The position numbers were made by a program, and so were the translations under genes. Of a DNA stretch of 60,000 nucleotides, positions 43,301-54,318 are shown one piece after another. A model generated the notes under the pieces. That model was given only the letters and a program-made list of their open reading frames with translations, made no database searches and was not told the origin of the DNA. Position 1 is the stretch's first letter. Each line of letters begins with the position of its first letter. The stretch spans positions 397,470 through 457,469 of the forward strand of contig NMRA01000207.1 in NCBI GenBank assembly GCA_002633005.1. The letters run 5' to 3'. The DNA is from Phoronis australis (lineage: Eukaryota > Phoronida > Phoronidae).

Positions 43301-46300
43301 GACAGAGCCTTGGGAACAGACAACTTGTTAATGGAAGGCTCTCCCACAGTGGCGGGACGCGAGAACAGTTTTGGCTTGAAGGGCTTGGCGATGGGTTTAA
43401 GAAACTTGTCCTCATGCTTCTTGCTTTTGCCAAGACTGAAGATCTTGGCGGAAAGACTGAGATGCTTCTTTGGAGCCAATGTTGGCTCACTGGTCAGAAG
43501 TGGACGTGGTGCAGCAATGGCTGGAACATTTTGCAAAACTTTTTTCTCCTCATTCTCTACTGGTCCTGACCACTCAGTATACAAACTGTCGGCTGTTACT
43601 TTATCAGATCGCCTTATCTTAGTTAGAGGGGTCCTAGGCAGTCTGGGACTCTTCTGATAACTGGTTTTGTTAGTGACAGCAGGTTTAACATGAACGTCTG
43701 GAGAAGGGGCTTCTTTTTCTATAATACTTGTTGTAGCAGCTTCAAGAGAACTGGCTTCAAGAATCACATCACTCTTTACTGGCTCTACTAGAACAGCCAT
43801 TTCACTATCTGGCTCCTTGTTCTCCGAAACAATTTTCAAACAATTATCATCACTACGAGAAATGTTCACATCAACCAAAGGAACTGTTTCCTTAGATTCA
43901 GCGAGTTTCTCTACATTTTCACTCAATTCTTCTACCATGTCTGTAGACTTGATACTTCCCATCACAAGACTAGGAATATGTGGAATGTCTTTTTTCGGAA
44001 TGTCTCTTTTGTCATCATGTATCTCACAATTGTCACCAGCTTCTAGTTCCTTCTCCTGTCTACTAACTTTACCAAGAGATGTTTCTCCACCTCCCTCTTC
44101 TTCAGAACTTAATCCAACTTCATCCTCAACAGATACTTCAAAGCCACCATCAGAATCCCCACCTTTCTGCTCTGACCCTTTCTCTTCAGTCATGGATGTT
44201 GACAGTGTACCGACATCGTCTGATCCTAGTCCACTCTCCTCATCATCTCCCACTGTGAGCTTTGATCGCATTTTCAACAAGTCGTCCAAAATATTCGAAG
44301 CAGGTCTTTGCTCAGACCTTGACTTTATAACAAGAGGTTCAGAAACAACACAATTTTCATTCAAATTAGTCGATTTATTCAAATCATTCTCAATAGTTTC
44401 AATATCTTGACAAGATTCGTTTACATCAGCATCCACCTTTGTCACCTTCTCTTCTTTTCCCACTTCCCCTTCAGCAATCTTGGCTTCTTCAGCAACTATA
44501 CTCTGCACCTTTTCTTTAATGAAATCAGTCAGCTCTGCAACATCTTCATCCTCACTAGACAGATCCTCCAATTCACCCACCAGGTGATGATTCTCTTCAG
44601 TATCCTTTGTCCCAAACTTCTCAATATTAGCATCAGATGTGATGTCAGGTTCTTTCAGAGTAGATGAACTGTCAAGGTCAATGACATAGACAGGTTGTTC
44701 CACTAACAGGTCAGTGTGATTGGACTTCTCCAGGTAACTAGTGGTCAGTAGACTTTGCTTGTTGAAAGACTCATCATCATCCAGATCAATAACATCGTTA
44801 TCGTCATCAACATTTATGATTTCTGCTGCAGAAGTATCATCAAGCTTTACAGTTGTTTCATTATTCTCAACAGTTTCCGGGTAGACAACCATTTCTTCTG
44901 CAACATTTAGAGTATCCATGTCAGCTTTGTCTTCAAAAGAATCACGACGCCCTTTAGTCATTACCTGACCATCTGCCTCATCATCCATCTCAAGATCAGA
45001 CAAATCTTCTGGGAGGTCATCAACATCATTCTCTGTCTCATCCTTGAACTCCGAATCAAACTCTCTCTCCAGTTCTTCAAAGGGGTTGGCTAGAGCTTGC
45101 TTAAATTCCACAGACGTCTCAGCTACAAAGCTGGAATCATCAATGCCTTCATGTGTCAACTTTGATGGCTCTGACAGATGATCGCCTGCTAAGGGAGACA
45201 GTGAAGAACCAATTTGTCTGCTAGACACCTGACTACTCTCAGAAGTTTCCCTGGAGCTGATATCATCTAAAATAGCATCAATGTCAGTCACTGGAACATC
45301 ATCAGTTTTCACATCTGCCAGATTACCCGTTTCACTCGGTGGTGCATGTGATTTGACGATGGAAAACAAAGAAGGTCGCTGACGAGGGGCAGGTCTGGGT
45401 TTTGGTGAACTTACAATAGGTGAAACAGAAACAGGAATTGGCAATTCTTTCCTCCTGGCACCTTGATCAGCAGGAGCTTTACTGGCATCCGTTGGTGACT
45501 GTGCAAAAGTTTCTCTGGATGGAGAGTCATGCTTATGAGCAGTGATAGGGATTAGAGGAGGCTGAGGTTTTGACAGCTCTTTATGTGGCTCGGAAGATTG
45601 GGCTTGTTGCTCTAGCAGAGTGATGTGATCAAGTTTTACTGATGAATAGTCAGGCTTCACGAAGACCTCACGTACTTCATCATCACTGTCCTCTTCCAAC
45701 AAAATATCATCAAATGACTTCATCACCAGCTCAGGGTCAATCTCTTCTTCATCCTTGGCAACACCATCGTCATCTTCACTATCGTTGTCATCATCGTCCG
45801 AACTCACCCCATACATGACTGACCTCTGAAGCGATGGGCCAACATCATGTTGACTTTCAACAGGCTTCTTGTCACTTTCAGAAACATCGCAACTTTCGGA
45901 TTCTGAAGTATCTGACAAATCCTCCCCATACATAACTGAACTATTCATCTGCGGTCCCTCCGTCACAGTTCTAGTCTGTGCTTTATTGTCGTGAACCATA
46001 AAACCTTCTAACTTAACATCGTCCAGACTGGAATTAAGTTCATGTTGGGGAGACCACTCATTTACATCATCCTCAGAATAAACCGATTCGTCCGAGTCTT
46101 CTCCTTCAGAACCCTCATTATACTGCTCTGTTGTCACCAAGTTGACAGAATTCAACTCCATTGACAAGGGCGAAAGGACGATACTATTCGTATTGGTCTT
46201 AACTGTACTTTGCTGGCTATCAATGAATGAATTATCGGTAGAGCTCGGTAGGCTATGGAATGTGTGCCACATATCGCCACTGCTGTTGATTGGCCGAAGG

Positions 46301-49300
46301 ACCTCGAAGTGAATATTGTCACACACATTTTTCAGGATTTCGGTACAAGTCGTCTGCGAGACACCGCCCAGGTTGCAACCATTGCATGACACAAGTCTGT
46401 CACCTACACGCATATGACCATCCTTAGCACAGACACCGCTGGACAAGATGCGCTTAACCTGAAAACAACAGAAAACTTGTCAACAAAACAAGAGAAAGAG
46501 TTCTCCACAATAATTGAATAATTCTTAAAACCAATGTCGTAATCAAACTTTAACAAACTAAATGACACAATACAATGGACACATTTTTATTCTTTACTCA
46601 AAATGTACGTATAGTAAAATAGATGCTTTATCATTTTTAAGTTCTATACCATAGGTGTCATGTGAAAATATCTGGCGAAACTGTGAGCATTTGCAAGACT
46701 GTTGAAAATCTTTTAAAACTGAAACGTGGCTACATTTGACAATTAATTATGTTCAAAATGCAACAAGTTTTCATGTGACAGTGCACACTTTTTAAACACA
46801 GAACAAATTACAATTTTCAAACCTCTCCTTCATTGACCTGACACATGAACATACACCTCCAATCAAAGTAGAATCACCAACAAATTCTATTACGATATTT
46901 CCTCACTAAATATAATGTATTGAAAGCACGCTGTCCACAAAGCTCATGTGACCAACACAAGAGCATAGCACAAAAAAGCTAACGTGGATGACGTGTCTCT
47001 GAATTCCTTGGTTGTACTCTTTGCCAAACCCATGAATTGATTGATCAGTTCATTATTGGTAGGCACTATTGATTCCATGTATAGTTTCAGCAAAGGGTTA
47101 TTAATATTAAATTACACACTGCAATTAAATATAACTTAACACTTCCACACTTACAGTTGTGCAATTAATAGTCTACATCAATTCTTACAAAATCAGTGCG
47201 TCTCAATTGACTAACTTAGTAAGGACAATTTAAAATAACTTTTAAGAAGCCGGCGGTTAGCATCAAAAAGAACGAATGATTCAGGTCAACTTGAAGAGTC
47301 AGTTACCACATTGATGGAAAACAACCATAACTGCATTATTTGTAAGTCATAGGTGAATGGAAAATTGGATGTTTAGGAGTTCATTTACCAGGTAACAGTG
47401 TGATGTTTAGGGAGTTCATTTACCTGGTAATACAGTGATGTTTAGGGAGTTCATTTACCTGGTAATACTGTGACGTTTAGGAGTTCATTTACCAGGTAAC
47501 AGTGTGATGTTTAGGGAGTTCATTTACTTGGTAATACTGTGATGTATAGGGAGTTCATTTACCTGGTAATACTGTGATGTTGACCCATACCCGGGCACAA
47601 TGGTGATGCCAAGGCTATCCGTGTCTCCTTTGTACACGCTGAACTTGACAAGTTCGAACCCATCTGGAATGTGGCGGTTCCGTGGTGTGCTGCCAATTAC
47701 TGATGACATCTGTGACTCAGGACGGCTGTTGAAGAACGTGGGCGACACACTTGGTGATTCTGGCAGGGGAGTGACAGCCTCAATCATAGGTGTCTCAGTC
47801 CGCAGCAGACTGCTGTTCAACGGCATAGAAGAGTTGAGCCGTGGGCTGACTTGGTGACGCTTGACTGTGAGAAAAATGCGTAATGGAAGTTCATCAAAGA
47901 CAGACACCACTTCTGAGCGTGTTAAATCTTGAAGGGATGTTCCGTTTATTTCCAAAATCTCATCTCCACATTGGATTCCTTGAACTACTCCACTACCCCC
48001 AGATGCTCGGTCAGCAGCACCTCCCGGCTCCACGGACTCCACAAATACCCCCTCAATCACATGCGTCTCATTATTCCCTTCAATATGGAGTGACATGCCA
48101 AGGTTTTCTCCGGGCAAACGAATCAAAGTGACTACATCGTTGTCGCTTGCACCGCTTGATTCGGGTATTCGAATTGAATCTGGTCTGGATGGATAACTTG
48201 ACGATTGGACCTGGAATTGCTCGACCATCTGTCGCACCATACTGCCACCTGTGGGAGACACATCAATTACAGTCTCCACACCAGATCTTGACGTAGATGG
48301 CATAATGCCACGTGACAACGGAGAGGGCGAACAGTTTCCTGAGAAACCACATGAAAACTGAGTTTCCTGTTCATTTTCATATTCCTGGTCAGTTGTTGAT
48401 TTCGAAATGATTTCGAGTTTATCTAGACTCCTTTCAAGAATAGTTGGCGATTTCGCCACTGGTGAGTGCTGTCGTGGTGATATGTTAGATGTTGGACTTT
48501 GCGTTATATTATTTTTCTCAAACACTGAGATGTCCACCTTTTTCACCGACCTCATTTCCTGTTCGTTTTCTTTTTGATAAGAACTCACATCATCATTAGA
48601 GGAATGAGCAGATACAATGTTTGTAGCTAATTTGCCCAAATCTGTCCCAACATTAGAAACGTTCGATGTTTCAAAACTGCGCAGAATGTCTTCGTCCCAC
48701 AAACTTGTCTTAGACAGACGCTGTCTCACTTTGAGAATTTCGGATAACACCTCATTTCCTGTATCATTCGTCGAGTACTCTTTTCCGTTAACATGAACAT
48801 TATCCGTCAATGCCGGAGAACTTTTTTCTAAAGTTTCCGGTGAGGATCCATTGGCATCAGAATCAGAAGTGGATAATCCCAGATTTAAACTTTTATCTGA
48901 GAGACTGACTGATAACTCGGCAGACACGTGACCATGGACCGGTTTGGTAACACCATTCTTATTTCCTGTCTCACTGGACTGGTGAGGTGGAAATGACAGA
49001 GGAGAACTTTGGACTTTCATGGGAGCAAGTGGTTCAGAGAAACTGCTGAGAGCTTCCATAGATTGAATGTCTTTTGCCTCCCTTGGCTTGGATTCAGTTT
49101 TTGGTTTTACAATCAACCTGTGGGTATCTGCAGAGGGTTGACTAAATTTTGACAGCATATTTTTCACTGACACAGGCCTATATTCATCATCACTGTCACC
49201 AGTTTCATTCTTAATTACTCCACTGTCATTACTACTATTACTGATCGTAGTTGAACGCAGCGGAACACGATTAAAGTCAGGTTTTTCAGATACAGTTTCT

Positions 49301-52185
49301 ACACGCTTTACCACAACAGGAGCCGTCGTGGGTTTGTTCTCTGGAGATTTCGATATAATAACAGGAGATCTGACTGTAACAGGCTGTCTTGGACTTGACA
49401 ACTTCTTGCCATGCAGAAGTTTAGACAATGTCCAGTCGGATTTGGTCGAAGCAGTTCCATGAGATCCAACAACAACATTCCTAGGACCTCCCAGAAAAGC
49501 AGCTGTATTCTGCCCAGGTGACAGAAAGCTCGATTGTGTTGTTGGCTTAAATGAAGTAGCAAATTGTTTATTCTCACTCGAATTTGTAACAGAAAGTTTT
49601 GCACGATCACCATCGGAAATGTCATCTTTAACGACATGCCTGGCTTCAACAGACCGAGGTGATGAACCTTGTGAAGGGCTGTCAAATTTTGAAATGAAGG
49701 ATTTGACAAGATTGTTTGATGAACTATTAGTATTACGTGAGTTGTTTCCAGAACATGTTTGCAGCACTTCATGTTGATTATTACTGTTGATGTCTGATTC
49801 TTTCTTCACACTTCCAGATTCAATAATAACCATCTTGGACGGACCTCGGAATGCCATGTTGATTGTGGAAATCTGTAAAACCAAAAACCTTGAATCACAC
49901 ATAGATGGATACTACATACATCTCCATATCATTATAATAAATAATAGACATGAACATCTCTACAAAAAATATAAAAATTACAAAATCACAGAAAGCCAAA
50001 ATAATGAATGCAATATGTTTGTTAGAAAGTTTCACTAACCTATTGTGTAACATTGAAATGGAACACTTTCAAGGATAACTTTTTAGATCAATCTTTTGCA
50101 CATATCATCTATGACATCACATGGTTCACTGAAATATGATGCGAGAGTTACTTGCGTATAGCTAAGTCCATCCCATATCTGACTTTTCCTTTCATCAAAG
50201 ATATTTGGGGGCAAATACCAAGAGCAAAGTGCATCTAATTCTTTGATCTTTGTAATGCATGAACATACTCACAATATTTTGTAAACCTTTAGAGCAATAA
50301 GTGTTGAAATGTTACCTTTGGTGAACTGACTTAATTTTGGTTAAATTTTGAATATGACGTTCTTCTTTGCATTGGATTGGATTAGAAAACTCCAAACACA
50401 TCCCTCAAACTGGGACACATATGTATCAAATCGTACATGAATTATGATCTTATGATACATTAGATGATCTACAAAACAAATCCCTGAAAGAATTTACTAA
50501 TGAGAAAGAGAACAACAGATAATACATTACTGTGAAAGCATGCATGTGAAATCTGGAAAAATTTGACGTGTAAAAACATCTTATCTCTTCAGCGACAAAA
50601 GTTTAATTTTCTGTCAAAACGTTCCATTGAACACTGCAACACCAGATGCAGAGGTTAATACACTAAACATGGCCAACATGCAAAAAGATGTCTAGAAATT
50701 ACCAAAAGACTAATTCAAAGACATTCCTGAGTTGCCATTTCCAATATGCACTTGTAACACTCTAGAATCTAATTTTACATATAAGTAAACAGCATGACTG
50801 TGACTGAAGCATTTAAATCAAAGCAAGCAAGCCACAAGCTACAAGAGGTACATAAAAATCACAACAGGTGGCGATGTAGTTAAGAAAAGACATATTGTTA
50901 ATAGAAACAGAAACAATCAGACATTACTGGAAACTATGAGGGGCTTGTTTAAGACTTTTTGAAACTGAAGTCAGAAATTTGGTCTTGCGCTACACAAGGC
51001 TATTTCTGAAAAATAATCAAATCGCACTTTAGCAAGTCTTTGAGAATATTCACATAACTCCTAGTTACTGAGATAATTTCTACAAATAATTTCGAGGTTG
51101 TAATATGCTAATTACTTGACTAAACCTTTATTCGCTAATTGTGAAAGGGGAGCATCAGACCAAATTTCTGACTTCTAAGACTAAAAGTCTCATGTCACTT
51201 GTCAAGATACAGACCCCACAACAAAATAACAGGGCTACAGATGGCTCCATAACAGATACCATATCCTACTAGCGCACTCATGTCTTATAACTTACCTGTA
51301 TCAACTCTCATCAAGTATCTGTTAAGGTAATATTACAGGTATATTTATTGGAATCACAGTCAAACACAAGACGAGGCAATAAACTTCCCATAAAGGAGAA
51401 ATATCAATAACGGTCAATAATTAATCCCGAGGACAATAGCACGAAACCCGTCCAGATGTCTTCTATTGCTGTCACCTGGTTATAATCAATAACTACGTGA
51501 AAGACGTCGAGTGCCAATGGTCAATCATTGGGTGTATCAGAGAATGGTTGTTAACCGATGGTAGATAATGTTCATTGATCAGAGGGTAAATCACACATAT
51601 GTGGTGATGCAATGGTAGTAATGATCAAAAGGTGTAGCTGAAACTGACATTTGTATAATCTGACCTTCAAACACAATTTGTTTACAATATTCTACAGTTT
51701 CTTGACTATATATATATTTTTGACAAAAATACTAAAACACTGTGTGAAGCAATGCACGGACGCACGATTACGGCAAACATTTTCCAATTTGGGACAGTCT
51801 CTAAAATTTGGTACACTGAAATTCAAGCCGAAACTGAGTTTGATTGATTTTGAAATTTTGGGATCTTGGGGAGTTTGGCCTTCATCATATTACTCATATA
51901 CCAGAAAATGTGATTTTTATTCTCAGCATTGGCAAACCATAGAAAACAGCCTCCAACACAATTCTATGCTTCCCGTAGTGTGCAACACAGACCGGGTGAA
52001 TTGTTGTTTTAGCTCGTAATTCTTGAAATCTGAATTAGAACAAAATTATTTTTCACTGCACTAAATTAGAGAATTCTTGTGGTAGCCAAACTCTGGGACT
52101 GTTACTATGGCAACTTGACAAAGGTCTAATGAACTCACCTTATCTAGGTCTAAAATCTCTTTGGGTATGCCGGTATCACACGGTT
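34224..52185 (-). CDS. Pro-interleukin-16 / PDZD2-type multi-PDZ scaffold
   Basis: Join on the minus strand: 52185-52139 (in frame, N-terminal), 49872-47563, 46458-43118, 42060-41906, 38871-36710, 36298-36146, 35659-35485, 34829-34593, 34378-34224. All junction phases agree. From the ATG at 49857 there are 2891 codons including TAA, close to PDZD2 size. Five PDZ domains: about 575-668 (loop NLGMSL), 734-821 (SLGITI), 1836-1918 (GLGISV), 2675-2756 (SIGIGL) and 2803-2889 (GLGFCLEGG). The last two form the C-terminal pair of pro-IL-16/PDZD2; LHK..., GFCLEGG...PLG, RIFKG and GDEI.Q.NG match mature IL-16. Between them lie long, acidic, Ser-rich disordered stretches. Vertebrate pro-IL-16 acts as a cytosolic/nuclear scaffold and its processed C-terminus as a cytokine; whether an invertebrate copy is secreted is unknown. 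IL16 and PDZD2 cannot be told apart here, so no symbol is given. The true N-terminus may lie further upstream. Confidence 0.85.
34593..34829 (-). CDS. PDZ scaffold exon 8: linker and N-terminal half of PDZ5
   Basis: 237 bases, phase 1 in and 1 out. A Thr/Pro/Ser linker is followed by DVGDTVVVDLPKGKTGLGFC, LEGGRESPLGPQPIRVKR and IFKG. GLGFxLEGG...PL...RIFKG is the diagnostic stretch of IL-16. Confidence 0.9.
35485..35659 (-). CDS. PDZ scaffold exon 7: second half of PDZ4
   Basis: 175 bases, acceptor CACTTCAG, donor GTAATG. Encodes VSTIEPNSVAQTEHVHVGHF, LLSVNGETLKGLSQDEAMRK and QQVVLVLSP. The LLSVNG strand and the alpha-B helix DEAMRKL are typical PDZ elements. Confidence 0.9.
36146..36298 (-). 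CDS. PDZ scaffold exon 6: helix and first half of PDZ4
   Basis: 51 codons, phase 0 both sides. A predicted acidic helix DELAELLAEANRSLDE precedes PIRVVVLHKQAHESIGIGLA. The LHK segment matches the penultimate PDZ of pro-IL-16. The carboxylate loop is SIGI rather than GLGF. Confidence 0.88.
36710..38871 (-). CDS. PDZ scaffold exon 5: long disordered linker
   Basis: 720 codons of Ser/Thr/Lys/Asp-rich low-complexity protein between PDZ3 and PDZ4. Near its C-terminal end PPVVDLTQSSSSEG (about 36880-36920) fits a SUMO-interacting motif. A basic stretch with many TxxK/SxxK segments precedes it. No folded domain is visible. The donor GTATGT is at 36709. A large single exon coding a linker is also seen in vertebrate PDZD2. 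Confidence 0.85.
39107..39358 (-). repeat. Interspersed repeat, copy A (partner at 51768-51815)
   Basis: On the minus strand this starts ACGGTAAAAATTCTTCCAAT, then TTGGGACAGTCTTTAGAATT. The same 45-bp block occurs on the plus strand at 51773. Full length and family unknown. Confidence 0.45.
41026..41690 (+). repeat. Five diverged ~138-bp tandem units with CTCF-like cores
   Basis: Cores at 41027 (CCACTAGATGGTGC), 41162 (CCAATAGGGGGCTC), ~41304 (CACTAAGAGGTGCC), 41449 (CCATTAGGTGGCGC) and 41579 (CCACTAGGGGGCAC) are spaced 135, 142, 145 and 130 bp. Each unit also contains a version of CCAAATTTCATAAAAAT. The core at 41579 matches CCASYAGRKGGCRS at all positions; the others differ by one or more. 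Similar motif-plus-CAAATTTCAT patterns exist in other animal repeat families, so this may be a transposon-derived array. Confidence 0.7.
41906..42060 (-). CDS. PDZ scaffold exon 4: second half of PDZ3
   Basis: 155 bases, acceptor ATTTCCAG, donor GTAAGT. Encodes VGDYLVALNSTCLSHLSDTK, then HIMKLVPRGTVSLYLSV and the start of the linker. The usual NG after the beta-strand is NS here. Confidence 0.9.
42061..43117 (-). other. PDZ scaffold intron 3
   Basis: 1.06 kb intron with GTAAGT donor. Its 3' half (next to exon 4) is occupied by the interspersed repeat at 42100-42430; a possible degenerate SINE B box (GGTTTGAATCC) occurs near 42465. Confidence 0.7.
42100..42430 (+). repeat. Interspersed repeat, copy B (partner at 33865-34138)
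   Basis: The main copy runs from about 42190, and an extra partial copy of its start (GATTTTCAGGAAGCAATGG, about 42103) sits just before it, so the 5' part is duplicated. Ends near AAGTTTCCCATT. Confidence 0.65.
43118..46458 (-). CDS. PDZ scaffold exon 3: end of PDZ2, acidic linker, start of PDZ3
   Basis: 3341 bases, phase 0 in, phase 2 out. It opens with VKRILSSGVCAKDGHMRVGD, completing PDZ2, and ends GILGLGISVKARNGHFVVSE, VKRSGPVGRSGCV (PDZ3). In between are about 1000 residues, strongly acidic with many Asp/Glu/Ser runs. They include two copies of a SVMYG motif, a Pro/Arg segment PKPRPAPRQRPSLFS that could bind SH3 domains, two hydrophobic-acidic VIDLD motifs (about 44665-44690 and 44767-44796) resembling SUMO-interacting motifs, and a Lys-rich, Ser-containing segment before PDZ3. 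No catalytic domain. Confidence 0.88.
46459..47562 (-). other. PDZ scaffold intron 2
   Basis: 1.1 kb intron whose first 190 bases are the donor-containing minisatellite (47371-47578); the rest shows nothing recognisable. Acceptor TTTTCAG before GTTAAGCGC. Confidence 0.75.
47371..47578 (-). repeat. 34/35-bp minisatellite of six units that includes the exon 2 splice donor
   Basis: Unit borders on the plus strand: 47371, 47405, 47440, 47475, 47509, 47544, ending 47578. Each unit on the minus strand contains ATTACCAG|GTAAATGAAC or a variant (TACCTG|GTAAAT, TACCAA|GTAAAT). The unit nearest the exon supplies its last 16 coding bases and the real donor at 47562. Units 34 and 35 bp long alternate. 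Confidence 0.95.
47563..49872 (-). CDS. PDZ scaffold exon 2: disordered N-terminus, PDZ1, start of PDZ2
   Basis: 770 codons, phase 0 both sides. After ISTIN the likely start MAFRGPSKMVIIESG follows at 49857. A Ser/Asn-rich region of ~570 residues precedes PDZ1 (VVTLIRLPGENLGMSLHIEG to LPLRIFLTVKRH, with GDEILEING), a 65-residue Ser/Pro linker, then FELVKFSVYKGDTDSLGITI opening PDZ2. The donor CAG|GTAAAT at 47563/47562 is used because exon 3 continues PDZ2 in frame. In-frame read-through would stop after 12 codons. Confidence 0.88.
50953..51189 (-). mobile_element. 237-bp MITE-like foldback element
   Basis: Terminal inverted repeats of about 33 bp, with a perfect inner 19-mer GAAGTCAGAAATTTGGTCT (left) and its inverse AGACCAAATTTCTGACTTC (right), framed by GACTTTT / AAAAGTC. 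No clear target duplication. A relic lies at 2449-2625 in the HCN intron. Confidence 0.7.
51768..51815 (+). repeat. Interspersed repeat, copy B
   Basis: TTTTCCAATTTGGGACAGTC followed by TCTAAAATTTGG matches the end of the repeat at 39107-39358 in inverted orientation. Confidence 0.45.
52139..52185 (-). CDS. PDZ scaffold upstream exon (in frame)
   Basis: 47 bases between TTTTTTCAG and GTGAGT. Reading in the frame of the next exon gives PCDTGIPKEILDLDK, joined in phase 0 to ISTINMAF. It contains no ATG, so either an upstream exon supplies the start or this is 5' UTR that happens to be open. It needs a phase-1 partner upstream, which I did not find. Confidence 0.6.
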
Positions 52186-54202
52186 CTGAAAAAACACAAG
52201 ACAAGCACATTACGTTGATATTACTATTACCAAAATTTAGAAAAAAATTACACATGAATAATCTCAAGTTGTCACCTTTTTCTGTGTTCAGTACCCGCCT
52301 AATACATAATTATAGTTACACTGAGTGAGCATGCCGTTGTCATTTTTAAGCAAAGACTAATCAAGTACAATCGACTGCAGTAAAAGACGGCTGAAAAAGC
52401 TCAAGTGGGAAAAACATTGCCATGGAGCCAAACAGCTACAGGACTATATTATCAAATGTAGAAAAACTATTTTAGAAACAATTTTGAAGTCACCCATTGT
52501 AAAAGGCCTCAATTTTTCAAAATTTTGTTTCATTATAGCTTTGGTATAGAGTTTGAACATGGTTAAGGATTGAGTAAAGTACTGCTCATATCTTTTATGA
52601 AAAAAAATACGAAACTAAAAATAGCTTGTCTACCATATCGTGTCACATCAGTGAAATTTTAATGAAAAGCTCATTTAGCATAATGTCCACATCAAAGCTA
52701 TTTTCGCCACTATAATTAAAGCACCATTTCCCTGGCTGACATTGACCTCTAAGGTGTCAGCACTATAATCGGAAATTATTATAGTTTTAATAATACAAAA
52801 TGGAATTGAATAATTCAACCCACAGAGCATTTACTACACACGCAAATAAAAATAAACTTCTCAATAACATCATGCCACAATTAGCATACTAAGGAACAAA
52901 TTGAAATTCATTCACCAATAACTACTTGTCAAAGGCTCTTAACAAATTAAATGTCATTAATGTTCTAGTTTAAAAGCAGGTGTTCTACTTTGTCACTGGA
53001 GTGTCTTTTGAAGAAAAACAATTTCATTAAAAATGATGCATGCAGATGCTTTTTGCTACAAACAGTGAGGCGTACGTTTCAAAATGAGTTAGGCACAGAC
53101 CAGAATCACTTGTGTTACTTTTGGCCTCATGATCAGTAATGCGGTGAGTTTTAAAAACAATATCACAATGAATAATTTTTCAAATCTATTTTATCAAGGG
53201 ACAGAACTAAGGAGTTCACAATTTCCTTTTTTCCATGCAACTCTCAGTATTCTCCAGTACAGAAAAAAAACAGCGGGAGTTATAAAAGTATTGTACCTGT
53301 TTGGAACACCTAATCCATACAGAGGGGAGTTTGCTAAGTCTTGGAATAAATGCACTGACATGTTGGCAAGTAAAAAAATATTCAAAAGTAATTAATCTCC
53401 CAACAGTTCAAAGGTTTTCAAACTCTATGCAAATAGGCCAAACTCAAAGAGATGAAACTCCAACTCGTAGCTATGAGGAGTCAAATGAGGATGTCAGGAC
53501 ATGAGTTTGAGATCAAGTTATGGACTTCCCTACACTCTTTCACAGTGCTAAGAAACACTTTTCAGTATTGGTGGCACTGTGTTAGAGGGTAGGAGTTTCC
53601 TATAGTGGCTGTGTTACAAGAATTCATGTGCTCTAACCAGCCAACAAAGTGTACAGCCATGACCCGGTGACTTCAGATCTCTTTATGGACTGTTCAAAAT
53701 TCATATGTCACCTCTCTTTCTCTAAAGAATAACTCACTCAGTTCTCTTTTGCCCATTGGATAAGGTGTGTAAAATGGGCAACAGGGAAGAAACATTTTAG
53801 AAGGGGGTCAAGGGTCATGAGAATTCCAGTAGTGAATACATTCATGTACAGACAAACACAAATTAGTGTGTACCACCAAAACAGGCAGGCCTGAAAGGTA
53901 GGTGTAGAAGTTCTAAAGCAAACAGAGCAGTATATTGTGGGTTACAAATCTAGATGATAAAATCTAAGCTGACATGAATAGCCATCTGACCCTATTGTAT
54001 TGGGAACAATGAGGACTACAGTGCCCTAAAACTATGTTCATTGAAGTGCTTCAGCATAAAAATTTGCATGCAATCAGTAACATTGGAAATGCCTTAGGAA
54101 GCAGAGGAGCTCTTAGTAGTTGTTCAATTATTAATTTCAAATTGGGAATACCATCAATCATGATTGTTTTTAATGCAGAGCTGAGACAGATGAAAACATT
54201 GA

Positions 54203-54318
54203 GTATGACGTACTATTTAATTGAATCTCAATGTTATTGTAAGTTATGCTCAGTAAATGTGTATGACGTACTATTTAATTGAATCTCAATGTTATTGTAA
54301 GTTATGCTCAGTAAATGT
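54203..54318 (+). repeat. Perfect 58-bp tandem duplication
   Basis: The unit GTATGACGTACTATTTAATT..GCTCAGTAAATGT occurs twice without change (54203-54260, 54261-54318), indicating a recent event. Confidence 0.95.

Larger units (their letters stand above)
49873..52138 (-). other. PDZ scaffold intron 1
   Basis: 2.3 kb intron with GTGAGT donor. Contains the MITE at 50953-51189 and a 45-bp interspersed block at 51768; otherwise AT-rich with no gene-like content. Confidence 0.65.

Noticed and set aside
43310-44667. Plus-strand frames of 86-197 codons
   Set aside because: Antisense shadows of the long Ser/Asp-rich exon of the PDZ scaffold.
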